This document shows, piece by piece, positions 1 through 14,000 of a stretch of DNA of 64,000 nt; the stretch's first letter is position 1; the number at the start of each line of letters is the position of its first letter. Under the pieces are notes generated by a model. That model was given only the letters and a program-made list of their open reading frames with translations. It made no database searches and was not told where the DNA came from. A program made the translations under genes and the position numbers. Source of the stretch: Rotaria macrura (taxonomy: Eukaryota > Rotifera > Eurotatoria > Philodinida > Philodinidae); assembly GCA_900239685.1 (NCBI GenBank), contig OENT01000090.1:124001-188000 (forward strand). Reading direction: 5' to 3'.

Positions 1-285
1 AATCGACAAAAATCCTGGCGACAAGCTCTTGATTCTATTGGATTTTCTTTGGTATCATATGTTAAAGTAACGAATTTATACTGTATGGCATTTCGAAAAA
101 TAATTCAACAAGTAACATTGACTGAAGATGATTATGAGAAAATTTCTTCCTTATTCAATATTCCTCAAGATACAATGAATGATGATGATAATGTTGACAA
201 AGGTGATGAATCTGAAAAAAATAAACAAGAATCAATTGTCGTAGATCAAGATTTATTCAATGAACTACCATTTTCATTGGATTAG
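1..285 (+). CDS. 3' end of an unrecognised gene (partial)
   Basis: An open frame runs from the first base of the window to a TAG at 283-285, giving about 94 residues of a C-terminus; the start lies outside the window. The first 35 residues alternate hydrophobic and polar positions and end in a strand-like segment (NLYCMAFRK). This resembles the last beta strands of class I methyltransferase folds, but that is only a weak impression. The remainder is acidic and low complexity (a DDDNVDKGDESEKNK run) and ends in PFSLD. It converges with the ZC2HC1 gene; only 138 bp separate the two stop codons. I do not recognise the family. Confidence 0.55.
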   Translation, partial: NRQKSWRQALDSIGFSLVSYVKVTNLYCMAFRKIIQQVTLTEDDYEKISSLFNIPQDTMNDDDNVDKGDESEKNKQESIVVDQDLFNELPFSLD

Positions 286-423
286 AAAATCTTGAAGATA
301 TTTTTGAAGTTTTAAAAACGAAACAGAAAAAATTTTTAAAATTAAACATGATTTCCCGAAAACTTATTTTATTTTTAATAAGATTTCTTTTTTCATAAAA
401 CATCGAACAAGATTGTTTGATTT

Positions 424-2246
424 TTAACGTCTCGAACCACAATGAGCACAATATCTTGCCGATACATTATTGAATGTAGCACCACATTCACCACATCGAA
501 CAGCTGTTGGTGGTGGTAGTGGTGGCCGTCCGATAGCTGTTGGTCTCGTAGAATTGTACTGATGATTATTGCTATTGTTATATCTTGTATCACCATATGA
601 AGAAGCAACAGGTTTGGCCGGTGATGTCCGACGCACAGGTGAGCTATAGTCATCAGTTCGTTGGCGTGCACGTACATTTAAATGTGTGTTCTCTTGTGTG
701 CGTCCTGTACGCATCAGTGTTGGTTGTTGATAAGAATGATGATTTGGTGGTTCATAATAGTCGTCATCCTTGGTTGATGGCAAATAAGAGAACATCAATC
801 GCCTTTCCCAATACATCCAAATAACTTACTTCTGGTGGATAATATTTTTGCTGTTGTATGGGCTCTGGTTTAGAATTAAAACCGAACAATTTTCTCAAAC
901 TCCAACCACTGCTATCATTTGTTTTACGTGGTGGTGCTGGCGGTGGCAGTGGTTGCTGATGGCTAAACATTAGAATTAAATTAGAACTAAAACCAAAAGA
1001 AGTTCTTTGTAAACACATGCTCGGGTAGATTTCGTCGAACAATCATAGGAGCAGAATTGCTATGTTTGTAACCATTACTATAAACATCGTGTGAACCTGA
1101 ATATGCACTTGTACTATATAACTGTTGCGGACGATCTTGAGTTGATTTTTGTGGTGGAAGTGTTCTTCCCTACACGACGAATTTTTCAGAATATATATTA
1201 TTCATTTTTAAAATGACTAGTTGTGTAATTCTACCCGGTCAAGTTGCTGATTTGATCTAGAGGGCTGCACTTGCTTTCGATCCTTTTGCGTCTGGCAACT
1301 AAATCAATGAAAAATATGTTTATGTATGTAAGATTATTTTTTCGTCTATGAAAATAAAAATTGTTATTACAATGGAATATGCCGTTGAGCAGCATGTTTG
1401 TTAAAATTGCGATGGCAATGTGGGCAATTAACATAATCTTAATAAATAATTTAACAATGAGGAAAAGAAATGAAGAAAAATTAATCAACCTGATGGAACT
1501 TCACTTGGTCTAAATGCAGGCAATGGTCCACCTTGCTTCATGGCAAGAGTTACCGAGCGAGCCTCTCGAATAGATTGTATCAAGTACTTATGTTTTTCTC
1601 TCCAATTTGCTTTCGATCCATTCTTTGACTATAAGTGGTCAACAATAAAATAAATTATTAATCGTTCATTCATCTATGTTCTTACCTTATCTTCTTGTGC
1701 TCTAACTTCTCCATTATAAACCTAACGTTTAAAAAAATTTTCTTCAAATTATATTCAATCAAGAACATCATCTATATCATTACTTGTGCTGTTCTTCTAG
1801 TTGCTTTGTATGGCACATCAGAACCAGTAGCGCGTTGTTTGCCTGCATCAAATACTTTTCTTTTTTTATTTGAAACTTGTCGACATATCGTCTGATGTTT
1901 GCTCTATGATTATAAGATTATTTACAAAACAAGACTTTCAATACTTGATTTATTATTATTAAGTTATATAATCTAGTTGAAATTTCTCTCAGATAGCAGT
2001 GAAATTTGGAATGTGAACGATATAAATTCAATCATCCTTGCTACTATGGGATACCCATAGAACGTTTGAATAAATAATAATATTTCATTTTCTCACCAAG
2101 GAATCGCCATTAAATTTACGTCCACAAAACTGACATTGCTGTAAACGTACACGACGCGTAGGAAATTCTAGCCAGAAAATTTAAATCGTGTGATATACAT
2201 AAATTTATTCTATAGTCAGTTCTTTACCTGTCACATCATCACCCAT
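424..2246 (-). CDS. ZC2HC1: ZC2HC1-type C2HC zinc-finger protein, 10 exons
   Basis: Exons (high to low): 2246-2228, 2167-2097, 1903-1784, 1721-1686, 1628-1490, 1437-1371, 1298-1235, 1169-1015, 962-830, 768-424. They sum to 1149 nt, 382 residues, with phases agreeing at every junction. The first C2HC finger (CQFC, then SKHQTIC) is followed by the family block KRKVFDAGKQRATGSD. Then comes an NWREKHKYL segment and a second finger (CPHC...RHIPFC). A proline/serine-rich linker leads to the C-terminal zinc ribbon (CGECG...CAHCG), as in ZC2HC1A/B. The exact molecular function of the family is not established. The 1014/1015 donor is the least certain because a second GT lies 2 nt away. Paralogue (A, B or C) cannot be decided. 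Confidence 0.9.
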
Positions 2247-5054
2247 TTTTTCAAATGAAATATACAGATGTGAATGATTTTTGCTATGACACGAGTACGC
2301 ATGAAATAAAAAAGAAAAAAGAAGTGATCGGCCAAAAAAAAACTTCTTCTATGGCAACAATAACATCAATATGACAGAACAGATCGAAAGTTATTTCTGC
2401 CATTTTTTATCGTTAAAAAAATGAAGAGAACTAAACGATGTCGATAAAATTATATGTACAAATAAAATGAAGTTAAATGAGGAAAAACTCATCAATAATA
2501 AAGTGTGTATTTGATTTCACTCATTGAACATATTGATCATATGAAACAAGATTAATTGATCGATCGTGCACAATTTCTTTTGTGTAAAGTTTATTTTTCT
2601 TTTAGATTTTATTAATTTCAATGCATCATCGATGTCATTTCTTTTATAACGCTAAATATACCCATGGGATATTCAATAGAATTTGACATCGTAAAATAAA
2701 ACATACAGTGAACGATCCCTTTAAAAATACAAGTTCTCATCGTCGTCGATTCCTCGTTGTATGCTAGAAGAAATGTTTTGTTTATGAAAGATGATTTCAA
2801 ATTTTTATACACAACTTCGTAACTTATGACAATTTTCAAGTTTAAAAAGTGATGGAAGTAACATTGTGAAATCTTTGTTGACAATTCATTGTTTTTGTTT
2901 TTGGTAAACTCTAAAAAATGTGGGACTGCATGAACAAATTTATTCATTCAAAAACATACATAAGAGTGGTAGTGAGTATTGATACAAAATCAAACGTTTA
3001 ACAATGCGTTGCCATATCTCTTTCAGTATTTTTTTAAATAATTTTATTTCAAAAGAAGACAACATAAGTCGTACCCATGAGACTAAAAATTATTATCAAT
3101 CAATAAATTCAATTTAAAATATTTTATATCGACGAATAATTAGACGTAGTAGGTAGAAGACATTGAACTTAGTGTTAATATTATATATACGGAACACTAA
3201 ATCAAAGGTCTTCCAAATGAACGTCATTTTGTTTTACAACTAAAATGAAACCATTAGACTTACATCTAAGTCATATAAGTAAGTTTATTTTCTTATCATT
3301 ATTCCTGGGAGAAAAGACGTTAATGATGCTGATTGAGACTCAACAACAGCTCGCTACCGAGAGTGAAATATACGTATATGTGAAAAGGAAAAAGAGAGAG
3401 AGAGAGAGAGGGAGGACGAGAAAGAAAAAGTAGAATTTATGCAAATTTTCATCTTTTAAAACTAACTCGTCATTAATCATTACTGATGGTGGTTAGACAT
3501 ACATTAGAACAATTTAATAAAAAAGAAATCTTGAGTATTGTCACGGCTGAATCGCGTTTATCTTCATTCCGGTTTTTTTTTCATACCCACATTCATATAA
3601 TTAACTCGACGTTTTTTTCACTTACTTGAAAAGGAAAGTGTTCAACTATGAAACGATGTGTATGATGGAAAAGAAAATTTTCCCTGTTATTCGTTTGTTA
3701 CTAACCGTCATATAACACGATAATCGTACTATGTAAAGTTCATCATCAATACTCGTCTTCGTTTTCTTTTTTGTTTCTTTTCTTTCTTTTTTCTTCTTTT
3801 TTTTGTGACGTTTTTTCCCTTTGCTCTAGTGAACGATGACTGGAGCCAAGCGTTTCACTCTTCTTTCTTCTCATTCTTTCTTACGGCTTCTTTCTTAATG
3901 TGAGTCTAATCTTTATTCTGAACGCTTTCTTTTTTCTTCTTCTTTTCTTTTAACGTCTTTACTTTCATATAGATACTTACATTGACAAGATGCATTCAAA
4001 TCTCCAAACTATTTAGTGATGTGTTGAATTAATATAAATAAATAAACTTACTCAGTTTTTATTCGAATGGCTACATCTACTTCATTTTGTTCTTCTCAAA
4101 TGAATGAATGAATGTGTCGTAAATTCTATCTAGTCTATTATTCTCACTTTTTTTTTCTTTCTCATTTTTCTATGTCTTAAAAAATTGTGAGAGAGTATCT
4201 ACACAACAATGACACGTACTCCACAGTTAAAACAAGAGAGCGATGCATTGCTAGTCTATGGTAGAATGTCTACGAAGAGGAGAGAAAAACGTTTTCCCTC
4301 TAGTGCATAAAATGAGAATATGAACGCAGTAAAAAAAGGAAAAAGCAAATGAAACACAAAGAGAGAGAGAGAGAGACAGTAAATATCTTCTGTTTTATTA
4401 AGAGAAAAAAAGTGAGAAATGAAATGAGATCAAATGAAATTCATCTACGTGTTGTAAAATATTTGTATAAATAGAGTAGTCTGCCTACTTTTCTAAATAA
4501 TTGATCGTTGTCATCAACAGGTGTATGAACATTCATGTTCTCGTTCTGTCATGTTTGTTGTCAAATTCTGTACGAGTTCTAACTCTTATCACTGTTTCTG
4601 TTTTTTCCTTCTTCTTTCAACACAGAGTATATAAAAGAGACATATGTCCACAGTTGGTTATCTTTATCTCGGTTTTTTTTTAATTTTTTCAACAAATGCT
4701 GCAACGGAAATAACTTTAAATATCACATGCAGTGACTAGTTATTTGAAATATAATAACATAAAAAAAACGATGCAGGACAGACTGAACAAATGTTGTCAT
4801 CCGTTCATGTTTCTTTTTATTCATATATTTACTAAAACATCTGCTCTTCTATGTAACTTGTATATGCGTTCATTTTATTCTTGCAACCAAACACAAATAG
4901 ATACAAAAAAGAAAAGATGCACTGAATCACAAAAAAAAATGTACTGATAAAGAAAAAGATTAAAAAGAAACTAAAATCGAATAGATTTGCTAATTTTTTG
5001 TTTCTAAATCATTTACTTTTATGGTCATTGTTGTTTTCAATAGAAAGAATGAAA
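2247..5054. other. intergenic, low-complexity AT-rich
   Basis: This is the upstream region of ZC2HC1 and the downstream region of EHD, both minus strand. It contains short GA tracts (3391-3411 and about 4362-4376) and T/C-rich runs around 3760-3960. Short open frames here have no recognisable domain and look like chance. Confidence 0.6.
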
Positions 5055-8000
5055 TCATTTATAACCAGTATGTGAATCATTACTAAGTACTGGATAAACT
5101 CCCGTATTTTCATGGGATGAACCAGTACTGCTATCAGTTTTTTTAATCAAATGACGTTTACTTGGTGGTACAAGATGATCCGGCAGTGCGTTCGGTAATT
5201 CATGGCCGTCTAATTTGACTTTAACTAAAACAAGACATTCGAAATTGTTTAAACATTGTATATAACAATCATGATGTAGTCAAATATATAAAAAGATGTC
5301 AGTGTTTAATTAGGAAATTTTACGTATTACCTTACATTCTCGTAAATATCATAGTAATTAAGAAAGGCATTCATCTCTTCTTATTTTGTACTAGATAGAT
5401 ATGTTTGTAAGGAAAAAGGAAATGTAGGAGACAAACTATTTTGCGCTCATTGTCTTTTTACGCATCATCACTTTTAACAACAAGCTATTGTTTACAGTAC
5501 GAATTTCCGATAATTTTAAGCCTCAAAAGATATACAATAAAATCTCTTTTTCATTTTGCATAAGACTAACTACTTTTTCAATGCACTATAGTCATATATA
5601 AGAATTAGTACTCATACAAAATTCTAAGTACAATTGTTCATAGATATTTCTATTCATTCACAAGATCTACATTAAGTCTACGATAAAATGAAATAAGATG
5701 GAATACGATTATCTAATACTTACTAAGATGTTGAGATAGAGCCCACTCATCAATATCAAGCATACCATCCTTATCAATATCACTCAATTTCCATATACGA
5801 CCAAGTACATTGTTTGGCTATAGAAAAAAAATGAAGAATACAAAAGAAAATAAACTTTGGTTCATTTTCTTTTTTTAATATATGAAATTTACAAGTTTTG
5901 ATCTAATCATTTCTTGTTTAGCTGATGCACCACTAATTTTTCCTCCTTGTGGTGAAAGTTGAGTAAATATTTGATCATATTCATGTCTTGATCGTTCAAC
6001 AATCCATTCTTGTTCACCGAGACCAGCATTAATACCTTCAACACCACCAATAGCAAATGGTGTTTCTTCTTGATCATTGAATATAGTATTTCCTGATGAT
6101 ATATTCCCACTTGTTGATGATTGAGAATGTAATTGTAAATACGCATGTTCCTCTCTTGGTATCATACTCATTAATCGTGGTACATCTTCAGCTAACATTT
6201 TATCTACACGCTCAATTAATTTTCGATCCAATGGTCGAAATTTCGTAAAATCCTGAATGAAGAAAATAGTAGTCGAATATAGAATTATATATTTGATGTA
6301 GTAGAATACGAACCATGTTTTGTAATATATCTTGCATGCGATCTAATTTTGGAAAGTCACCAAATGGAATATTTTGTTCTCGTTCAATTTTTTCATAAAT
6401 TAAATGTAAATTCTAAAAAAACAATTATTTCTTTTACGTACAATGTATAATTATGTATCATGGAAAAAAAAATAGAATATTACATTAAGTAATTCTTTAC
6501 GTTTTGCATCTTTACCAAATATACTTGGCATTTGTTCTTTCAGTTCACTGATAATTAATGTATGTACCTTGTATTTAATAAAGAAAAAAAAAGTTTTACA
6601 TATTAAAATAATCATTTATTACCCTAGCCAGACGTGCACGTTTAATTAAATCATTCAATTTTCGAAGTGTTGCTGTTCGTGGTAAAGATTCTGAAAACAA
6701 ATTTCTTTCGATGAAAAATGTTCAAGTAGTATTTTCTTAAATCATTAAATAAAGATCAAATTTTAACTTTGAAGATAGCTTTCATGCTCTAGCAAGACAT
6801 ATTGTAAAATCTATACTTTTTGAGATTGGTTCAGTGCGATGCTGCATTGTATGGAAAAAAAGTAAACTTTCAGATAATCATGTTCCTGATTGCTAGAGTA
6901 TATTGTGAGATCGTTACAAAGTTTTTAATTTAAGTCAATAGAAACATGATGATTTTCAGAGAGTAATTTACAAGCATTGTCGTCAGAATCATGCACAATA
7001 CTAGAGTACATAAATTAGAACTTTTTAAGATAAATAATAGAAAGATGATAATACTAATATTCGAATGATTGCGATGCATCTACTCGATGAAGAAAATCTT
7101 ATACTGAGAATCGTTAGGAGAAGTTCGAATACTGGACTCGTATATTTTGGCAAATGCGAGTATTTACATGAGTCAATGCACAATATACGAAAAGAATTAA
7201 GTTCACCAAGAAAAAAAATCCTCAACACGTAGTCGATTGAAAAATATTCATGAACCCTCTAGAAAATAGATTCACGAATGATGTTTTGTCAACATTCTCA
7301 TAGACATGTATAATGTGAATTACTGCCATACTAGTAATTACTTTACAGCGGGTTATATTTGAATGCTAATTTATAATTTATTCAAGTCAAAGATGACTCT
7401 TAATATAGTCCACAAGATTGCAGAATTATGACGAAGAAACCCAACCTAATGCATAGAAAAAAAAACGTATAGTTAATAAACTGAAGTAACTCTTTTCCGT
7501 CATGTATATCAGTATTTCTAAATCGTGCGATGTTTTATTCAACCGCTCATTCTAGGTATTTTCATTCGTTGAAAAAACATTTATCTTCATTAAGAGTCTA
7601 AACATAAAGTTTAGCTTGAAAGTAAATGTTTTTAACTGTGAGTTTTTCACCATTTATGTGATGCATCGCTTTTTCTAATGATTATCAAGACCGATGGCAC
7701 AGAAGATTGGAATGTGAAATAGGATCATTCAAGTGTTCCATAATATAATAAACACTAAATCGATAGACACAATTATTTTCAATTAAACTTGTCATAACTC
7801 ATACAACAGAATCAGTTCCTATTTAAATTTGATTAAAAATCTTAGGACTGTTTCTAGTCGGAATCAATTGATATCAATGGATTGAATGGCTATGAAGTCA
7901 ATCAAAATTCTAGCGTATCAATCATATTTGAACTACGTGTGAATTTCATTTTTCTAAATCAAAAACGTTTATATTCATTCGAATTTAAAATCTATTACCT

Positions 8001-8944
8001 AAATCATCAAATAAATCTTTTGTTTCCAATTCAAATAAACGTCGATTTGAATCAAATTGCAGAGGTTTTGACCAAAACGATCCTACATAAACACGACAAA
8101 CTTCTGGTGTATTGAGCACTTTTCCTAATGACCACATTAAAGCTCCGTAAACACGCATTAATGATTGTTGGTCTACTCCATCGGCTTTATTGAGTACGAT
8201 TCGTATTTTATCATCATTGCGTCTCAAAACTTGGATGGCACGTTTTAATTCATCTGATATATCCAACGATGTTACATCAAATAAAAGTAAAATTCGATCA
8301 GACCGATCGGCAAACCATTCCAGAACCTGAGTAAATTCATAACCACGATCAACACGTTGTTTTTCGCCTGCCAATATGCCAGGTGTATCGACAAATGTAA
8401 TTGTTTCTAAAATTTCATTGCGTATTTGTGAAGAAACAAAACGATTCAAAAACGCATTGCCGAATTTCGACAATGGACGAAACGGTTTGCCAGGATCGAC
8501 AACTAGTGCATTGCCGGGTACAATACCAGGATTTTCATTGTACATGATAGCAATAAACGAATCTGTGGTTGGTTCTATAAAAAATTAATCAATATTTTTA
8601 CAAGAAATACACAGCCGTATAGTTCACCTGGTCCAATGCGAATGCCAGGAAAATCTTCCTAAAATTCATCAAAGCAAAAGTTAAGCAAAGCAAAAGAATA
8701 CATCTTTTTTTCTTACATTTAATAGATAACGTATGAATGTTGTTTTGCCAACTGAATACTGTCCGACAAGAAGTACCATTGGCTTAGCTGAAAAATCACT
8801 ATCTTCTAATTGTGATGAATGAAATTCATGAAATCTATATGCTTCTTCAAGTGGTAGTAATTTAGTTCTGTACACTTGTTGTAAACCTTCAGTAACATTG
8901 TTATAAAGTTCTTTTTTAGCTTTGTCTTTTTTCCAGGATGGCAT
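5055..8944 (-). CDS. EHD1: EH domain-containing protein (EHD1-4 family ATPase), 9 exons
   Basis: EHD proteins are dynamin-like ATPases that bind and reshape endosomal membranes during recycling. Exons: 8944-8717, 8658-8628, 8574-7999, 6690-6623, 6567-6484, 6412-6314, 6252-5893, 5817-5724, 5224-5055; 1710 nt, 569 residues. Visible motifs: P-loop GQYSVGKTT at residues 61-69 (vertebrate EHDs have T at the fifth position), DTPG at 149-152, NKAD at 215-218, helical segments, then the C-terminal EH domain with a calcium-type loop ([12 protein letters not shown]). It is about 35 residues longer than human EHD1 because of a Ser/His/Asn-rich tail after PPSKR. A TATTCTAG acceptor touches the ATG directly. 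Most introns are short, but 6691-7998 is 1308 bp and holds no feature I can name. EHD1/3/4 cannot be told apart. Confidence 0.97.
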
Positions 8945-10945
8945 CTAGAATATAGGAAAGCAAGTAGATTTCAAAAACTATATCATATCAAGAATAACCA
9001 TCTGTTTGATTTTAATGCCCTTTCTTTATAAGGCATCTATGTTGATGAATCATTTCAAGTGTGTGAGCACATCTCACGAGGAATGAATGAAACAAATGAA
9101 GAACAACATTGACCCTCGTATGATAAGGATACTGATTACTAATTTCTTCTGATACATAAGGTAAAAATGAATGAATGGATAGATTTCAAATAAATAATTA
9201 AACTCAGACGAGAATATGAATATGTTTTATGACTAAACGATTCGATAAGAAAGAACTTAATGAAGTGATTAGCACGTTTGACCAGATTTGTAAACTTTCG
9301 ATCTATTAGAGATGTCACTAAGATACTTTTGCCATAAAGTTTTCGATGAGTCTTACATACACAACGATTTTCTTTTGTTCGTTTCATTCTAGCACTTGGG
9401 AACGAAACTGGTTTATGTTGATCTTTTACCACAAATACATAGAAAAAATGTTTTGCGAGCACCACAAACTAAATCAATTGAGTACCATATTAGTTATTTT
9501 TGAACAGAGAATTAAAAATAATAAGGCATTATGGAGCACCGAATGAAAAAAAATAATTTGTAAAAGTTGAGTTATGTCTTGAAAGAGATAGAAGCTATAG
9601 TATACACGAATACATTTATTCAATTGTGGTGAAGTCTACTCAAATTGACGATTTACAAATAAAGAGAGCACATATGGTGAGAGTAGACAGTATTGTGGTT
9701 ATTGAGTAATGCGATTTATGCCCCATTCACTTTGAAACATAAAATCTTATCTTGCTCGCAAAAAGAACAAAATAGATGTATGGTAGGCTGAGGGTATTCA
9801 TGATGCTTAGGATGTAGCTCTCATTGATCTATAGCCACTACCGCCTACCCTTGCATCTTCTGTACTCCTTTTGCTTTGTAAATCATCATGAGAATCGTTA
9901 ATTTGAGTTGATCTTATCACAATTGAATCAGTGTATTTGTGTATACTATAATTTTGACCGTTTTCGACAGATAAAATGGACGATTCAAAGAATGCAATTC
10001 AATTGAAAAACATTTTTATCCAAACATAATTTCATGGTATTGGGTACTTTTGAGATTGTACATTATCGAAAAGCTTGAATTTATAGAAATTCCGAATTAG
10101 AAAAGTCAGAGATTAATCATATATTCTAAAATAAGTGAAGTTATAAGAAGTCCTAAAACATTTGAAAACTTCTTGGCATGGTTTACACGATTCTTTAATG
10201 TTTACAAGATTACTAATTAATTCTCTTCAGTAGAAAATAACTCTTCGTTTTAGATACACATAAAAATAAAATTGTCAAAATTATTTTTCTGTTTCGATAT
10301 TACTTTTGGTGTGTTTATTGTGAACTGAAATGAATGAGTATTACAAATTATTTTTTTTCTTTTAGAAAGAATGATACGATCTTTGTATGTGTTTTGAAAA
10401 TCTGACGGTGTTATCTGTAAAGTATAATGCATAGAGAGATTTTATGTTTTATTTTAGTCACATAAAATATTCCATATTAGAAAAATGTATTGCTTTTTAC
10501 TTAAGAATTCGAAAGTGCCATTCTTCACTACAGAACTTCAGCAGCAACTAAGCGAGTTAAAAGTCTTAGTACGATTTATTTGCCACCAAGTTTGGATGTT
10601 GGAAGTTCAGTAAATACTTCTATGGGAAAGTCTGTTTTTGACCATGCAAAAATAATATAGAAAAGTAGAATGGTTTCACTATTCACTTTCACAATTTTTT
10701 CTCTGAATCAGTTTGAAGGGTAGATGCTTGATTAAAATCGCTTATTTTATCTTCTAATTAGTCAATAAAGATCTCTTGTGTATACAGCGATAAGTAGTCA
10801 ATAAGTGAATGGAACTCTTGCTGCTAGTCATATCTTTGAAATGCATTCTGAATGAAAATCTGCATAGACATTAGACAAGGGTGAAAAAAACCATTTTCTT
10901 AATGGTAAAAATTTTAATATGAAAGATTTAAAAAAAAATACATGA
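8945..10945. other. intergenic, nothing recognised
   Basis: About 2 kb between the EHD start and the tRNA. Short frames on both strands lack domains. A pyrimidine-rich acceptor abuts the EHD start, and the EHD promoter presumably lies here. Confidence 0.6.
10930..10938 (-). terminator. pol III T-run terminator of tRNA-Thr
   Basis: Nine A residues on the plus strand form a T run on the minus strand, starting 7 nt past the tRNA 3' end. This is the usual RNA polymerase III stop signal. Confidence 0.8.
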
Positions 10946-11018
10946 TGCCTCCACGCAGGATTGAACTACGGACCTCCAGTTTACAAGACTGGCGCTCTAC
11001 CACTGAGCTATAGAGGCA
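10946..11018 (-). tRNA. tRNA-Thr (anticodon UGU)
   Basis: Read on the minus strand, these 73 nt fold as a complete cloverleaf. The 7-bp acceptor pairs TGCCTCT with GGAGGCA (one G-T pair). The D stem is GCTC/GAGC. The anticodon stem CCAGT/ACTGG carries loop CTTGTAA, so the anticodon is TGT (codon ACA, Thr). The T stem CGTAG/CTGCG has loop TTCAATC. There is no intron and no encoded CCA. Internal pol III A box (TAGCTCAGTGG) and B box (GTTCAATCC) are present. Confidence 0.97.
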
Positions 11019-14000
11019 TGATGACCTTCCCTGATATTAATTATGTGAATGTTATCAATGTGGAATTAAGTTCGTCTATAGACATTCAATTTTGTATTTA
11101 GTTAACTTTGACCGATTTCGTTAGACGTATTTTCCTCACAAGAAAGAGCCTCGAGGGAAACAGAAATTTCTACATTCAGTAGTGTATCCAGAAAATTGTG
11201 GGTTTATAGGTGGTGTCTGATTGCTTTAAACAAGATAAAATCGTTTGTTCTTGTTAGTTTTTACTTGTGAAAGATAAGGCATGAGTCTGAACTATTCCCA
11301 TTGTCCATCAATTGGCTAGAGATTAACGAAATATCAGATCTATGTTGTGCTGCTTTTAAACTGAAAAAAATTGAATGATGCCACATTTCAGCTCTTTCGA
11401 TTTCCGATTCATTTTAAAACTATCCAATTTTCATTTTTGGTGTTTCTACCTTATTCGGCAGCATAACGAGCAGAAAAGTATACAAGAGAGCGACAAGTAT
11501 TGCTTAATCATTTTTGATGTATACGAAGGTATTCTATAGATGTCACTGACACACTATGTTGTCAGAACTCTTTATCGACTAGAAAAAAAGAAAATTTCAA
11601 TACTATTGCTGCTTTTATTCGTGGCGTAGTTAGTACAGACTCTACATTGCGGGATACTGTGTTCACTTCTGCTGCCCCCCTCATCAGATACACTCACAGT
11701 TTTACTTGTATCAGCCATATTTTTCTAGAACGAATCTGAGCATGAGAAAATTTTTATATGAATTGTTTTAATGTTAGAAGAAAATGTAAAAACGACTTCC
11801 AATGACGATTTTTGTAGACTAAGCAATACTCTGTAAAAGTATATGTATTAGATGTCAAAGTTGTTCTCAATTATAACAGGTAAGAGTTTTCTTTTCTTGA
11901 AAACACTAAATAGTTTATATTTTATTCATTACCTAGCAACTGGCTAGCGGTAAAATGTATTTATGGAACTGCTTTTTCTGTGAAACTTTGACAGTCTGAT
12001 TTATTTCGAAAGAAAGATTAAAACAAGATAACTTGCTATATAGTTTCTTCAGAAAGTGTCTGATGTTGTTTGAGATTGATTATTGTTTATAAAAGTGGCC
12101 ATTTTTATGTAATTTTTACCTTTCAAATCTTTTCGGTTAACGAATCAAGTACAGATCTGGAATACTCTGGCAGTGTTGATATAGATACAGCTTTTGATGT
12201 AACACATGTTGGTGTCTCTTGTTGTGAAAATTCAGTGCACGTGGCTTAAAATATCGAGAAAAACATATTTTCCGAGGCTCGAAAATAGTTTAAAAAACGT
12301 TTTTTTGTTGATAGAGGTGTTTGGTTTTTGTGTTTTCCTCCTTAATCGAATTCTTTCAAGAAAAATAGGCCTGCTATTACAAAGTTTATATTTCAGAGAT
12401 CGCATTTTCTAATAAAACTATGCTCTCCCTTCCAGAAGATGTTCCCTTGAGGGAAACTATGTTTGGAGATTTCAACGATTACGATCGCATCGTAGTTTAC
12501 ATTTTTCTTGGTACATAGTGCAAATATTTGGCTCAGTCTATAAGGTGATGGAATGCTGCAGTGATGACTTCTTGTTATACTGTTACATTATATAGCTACC
12601 GACGCAAACACACAACAACTACAAACTTTCTTGATTCGGTGAAGAATAATAGGAAATAAAAATGAGTCACATGTACTTGTTTGTACAAGTGAGATGTAAT
12701 ATACGTATTCATTACAGTTGTAGGTGAATTTGCAGAGCAATTATTTGGTTCAATTCAATTTTGTTGAAACGGAACGTTCACTTAAGAGAATTTGTGAATC
12801 ATTTTAATTTTGATTCAATGAAGACATACAAGATTGAAAGACGACTTTGTATTTGAATCAAAATTTTTGGAATCTACAAAGAGTCATAATGACGTTCATA
12901 TGAGTAGCATGCAGGACACATTGATTGTTTATGTGTGCTGTTGACCGTAAATATCTTACTGAGCTACGTAGATATATGAGATCGCGACTGTTGTTAGTTG
13001 TACCTGAATATCTGGTCTCCTAAATTCGTTTACTGGTAACAGTGAATGAACTTTCTCGAGTTATTGTAACTGATTCTTCTCACAGTGTAGTGCGAATGTG
13101 AGCGAAGATATATTACTACGATACGGTCTACACTGGTGATAATCGTTCTGCTTTCTATGAACAATATTAAATGAAAGAAATTGTTTTATAAGCCATTCAA
13201 ATATGTATTTTTAAAAAAGGTCTTGTCTGAATGAAACTAAAATTTCTGTCTTACACGTTTCATTAAAATAGTCTGTACGTCAGTTTACTTTTATAAATAT
13301 GCTTTGTTAAAAAATGTTCATGAGAAAGCGAAGTCAAAAGAAAATTGATCCTTAAATCGGATATCTATCGTACTCCTTGTCTATGAGCTGAGCTTGAACT
13401 ACATAAATGTTGAGATTATCTTACGGTTAGAAATAATGGCAATATAAACCAACGCACTCTTCTATTTTTGTATTTGCACCAAATTGTAAGACTTTTGAAA
13501 ATAACGGTAATAGTAAAATAGTTATGAATATGATTTCTCTAAATGTTCAATTTTTGTGACCGAAACGACAAGTATCGTATGGAAATATGTGAACGTTGAA
13601 TTCTCCCGGAACAATAATCTCTATCACCTTTCAGCTATCTTATGTGCTTTCTACTTATCATCCGTAGTGTATCTGGTTGCTACTTGATGTTGCGAGAAAG
13701 CCGCGAATCTCCTAGAGGAACATGAAAACATATATTTTAGATCTTGTGGCGATAATTTCTTTAAGCCATACTCAAACATGTTTATTTGTTTGACCCATGT
13801 AGCCGGTCGTTGTATTATCATGCAATTATTGCCATTATTCGCCATTTTAATGGCAAGAATTACATGATAATACAACGACCGGCTACATGGGTAATGGCAA
13901 GAATGATTCTGCACTGTTGACCCTGCTTAAATTCATGATTTAAACAGATCTTGAATGAGTTTTGCCTGCCGTGCCTTGCACAAACGCTTTCGGTTATTGT

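Noticed and set aside
424..1042. Overlapping minus-strand frames that look like two proteins
   Set aside because: They are adjacent exons of ZC2HC1 separated by a 61-bp GT-AG intron (769-829).
3245..3433. 62-aa frame ending in an Arg/Glu/Lys run
   Set aside because: The run is a GA dinucleotide repeat; the rest lacks any signal.
13651..13914. 87-aa minus-strand frame with protein-like composition
   Set aside because: It runs through the palindrome, has no neighbouring exons, and no family is recognised.
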